Shown here: positions 5,631 to 6,244 of the stretch, piece after piece
How the letters are laid out: each line of letters begins with the position of its first letter
How positions within the stretch are numbered: the stretch's first letter is position 1
Notes under the pieces: model-generated
What the model was told of the DNA's origin: nothing
What the model saw: the letters and a program-made list of their open reading frames with translations, nothing else
The model's database searches: none
Translations under genes and position numbers: made by a program
Source of the DNA: Desulfobacterales bacterium
Lineage (GTDB): Bacteria; Desulfobacterota; Desulfobacteria; Desulfobacterales; Desulfobacteraceae
Length of the DNA: 6,244 bases
Assembly: GCA_022361315.1 (NCBI GenBank)
Contig: JAKSBB010000493.1
Span: 1 to 6,244 of the forward strand
Reading direction: 5' to 3'

Positions 5631-6244
5631 ATGAATCCCGAAATTATCGGTATATCCGGCAGCCCCATCAAAGACAGCAACACGGACCGTTTGATCCAGG
5701 CCGTTCTGGACAACAGTGGCCTTGACTCGGCGTTTGTCAAACTGAGCCGCATCAACGTAAAACCGTGCATCGCCTGCAAGGGGTGTGTGCCTGACAATAT
5801 CTGTAAGGTCAAAGATGATTTCCCAGAGCTGGCTGAAAAAATTAAGTCTGCCAAAGCCCTGGTGATCGGCGGCTATATCCCTTATTCCCAAATTGATGCC
5901 TTCACCAAATCCCTGCTGGAACGGTTCTGGTCCCTGAGACACGGCACCAACCTGCTGAAGGGAAAACTGGGGGCCACCGTTCTCACCGGTTGTTTCCCCG
6001 AGCCCCTGGCCGCCGTGAATCAGGCCCTTGCCGTGGAGATGACCCAGTTCGAAAACATGGACCTCATGGGGCAGCTGACGGTCCAGGGCAATATCCCCTG
6101 TGCCTTCTGCGGGAAAGGGGATGAGTGTGAAATGAGCGCCCTTCCCATGATGGTCGAGGCGGGGACAAAAGCAAAGGATATCCCCTATAATGCCGTGGAA
6201 GACCAGGCGGATGTCTGGGCAGAAGCTGCTGCCGTCGGCCGGGC
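5631..6244 (+). CDS. Flavodoxin-fold iron-sulfur flavoprotein, partial (runs off the right edge)
   Basis: The frame is open for 204 codons from ATG 5631 to the window end, so the C-terminus is missing. AAGGAGG seven bases upstream gives a strong start. The N-terminus MNPEIIGISGSPIKDSNT shows the FMN phosphate loop (GSPIKDSNT, 10-18). A cysteine cluster, C46-x2-C49-x2-C52-x5-C58, follows with the trailing KDD typical of Isf-like proteins. The segment GGYIPYSQIDAFTKSLLER (80-98) stands where the flavin-contact region SPLY...K...DR lies in relatives. A second cysteine group, C157-x2-C160-x5-C166, lies in PCAFCGKGDEC and is absent from the flavoprotein at 2360-2926. It may bind metal or a second cluster. 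The likely role is cytoplasmic electron transfer. The gene is divergent from the GntR gene and may share its control, possibly supporting the methyltransferase pathway by delivering electrons; that link is inference. Confidence 0.88.
   Translation, partial: MNPEIIGISGSPIKDSNTDRLIQAVLDNSGLDSAFVKLSRINVKPCIACKGCVPDNICKVKDDFPELAEKIKSAKALVIGGYIPYSQIDAFTKSLLERFWSLRHGTNLLKGKLGATVLTGCFPEPLAAVNQALAVEMTQFENMDLMGQLTVQGNIPCAFCGKGDECEMSALPMMVEAGTKAKDIPYNAVEDQADVWAEAAAVGR

Noticed and set aside
5562..5942. Minus-strand frame of 126 codons opposite the second flavoprotein gene
   Set aside because: The plus-strand frame has an FMN loop, cysteine cluster and strong ribosome binding site and stays open to the window end, so the minus frame is a shadow.

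Overview
The window looks like a bacterial chromosome segment of moderate GC content. It carries six complete protein genes and one gene cut by the right edge. The mix is a pyrrolysine-free MttB-type methyltransferase, two iron-sulfur-flavoprotein-like proteins, an FCD-type GntR regulator and a LysR regulator. It recalls methylated-amine-using anaerobes, and I lean towards sulfate-reducing Desulfobacterota (Desulfobacterales). That assignment is inference from gene content. I see no rRNA, tRNA, CRISPR array or insertion sequence.

Layout from left to right. On the minus strand, 5-1435 encodes an MttB-superfamily methyltransferase whose promoter region carries a TAATGAT-TTA-ATCATTA palindrome. 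A gene-poor stretch of 377 bases follows, then a small AT-rich GNAT acetyltransferase gene (1813-2190, plus) and an Isf-like flavoprotein gene (2360-2926, plus). That flavoprotein gene converges through a shared hairpin on a two-PQ-loop membrane protein gene (minus, start revised to 3560). A LysR regulator gene (3724-4689, plus) diverges from the PQ-loop gene and overlaps tail-to-tail by 47 bases with a GntR/FCD regulator gene (4643-5389, minus). Divergent from the GntR gene, a second flavoprotein gene (5631 onward, plus) runs off the right edge.

How the parts may fit together. The same 14-mer, TGATTTAATCATTA, lies in the promoter regions of both the methyltransferase gene and the GntR gene, and the second flavoprotein gene shares the latter intergenic region. 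The simplest reading is that the GntR protein controls itself, the methyltransferase and possibly the second flavoprotein in response to a methylated substrate or product. The FCD domain appears to lack the usual metal-binding histidines. The PQ-loop protein could be a small-solute transporter under control of the divergent LysR protein. A corrinoid protein and a corrinoid-dependent partner methyltransferase would be expected for an MttB system, but none is visible here.
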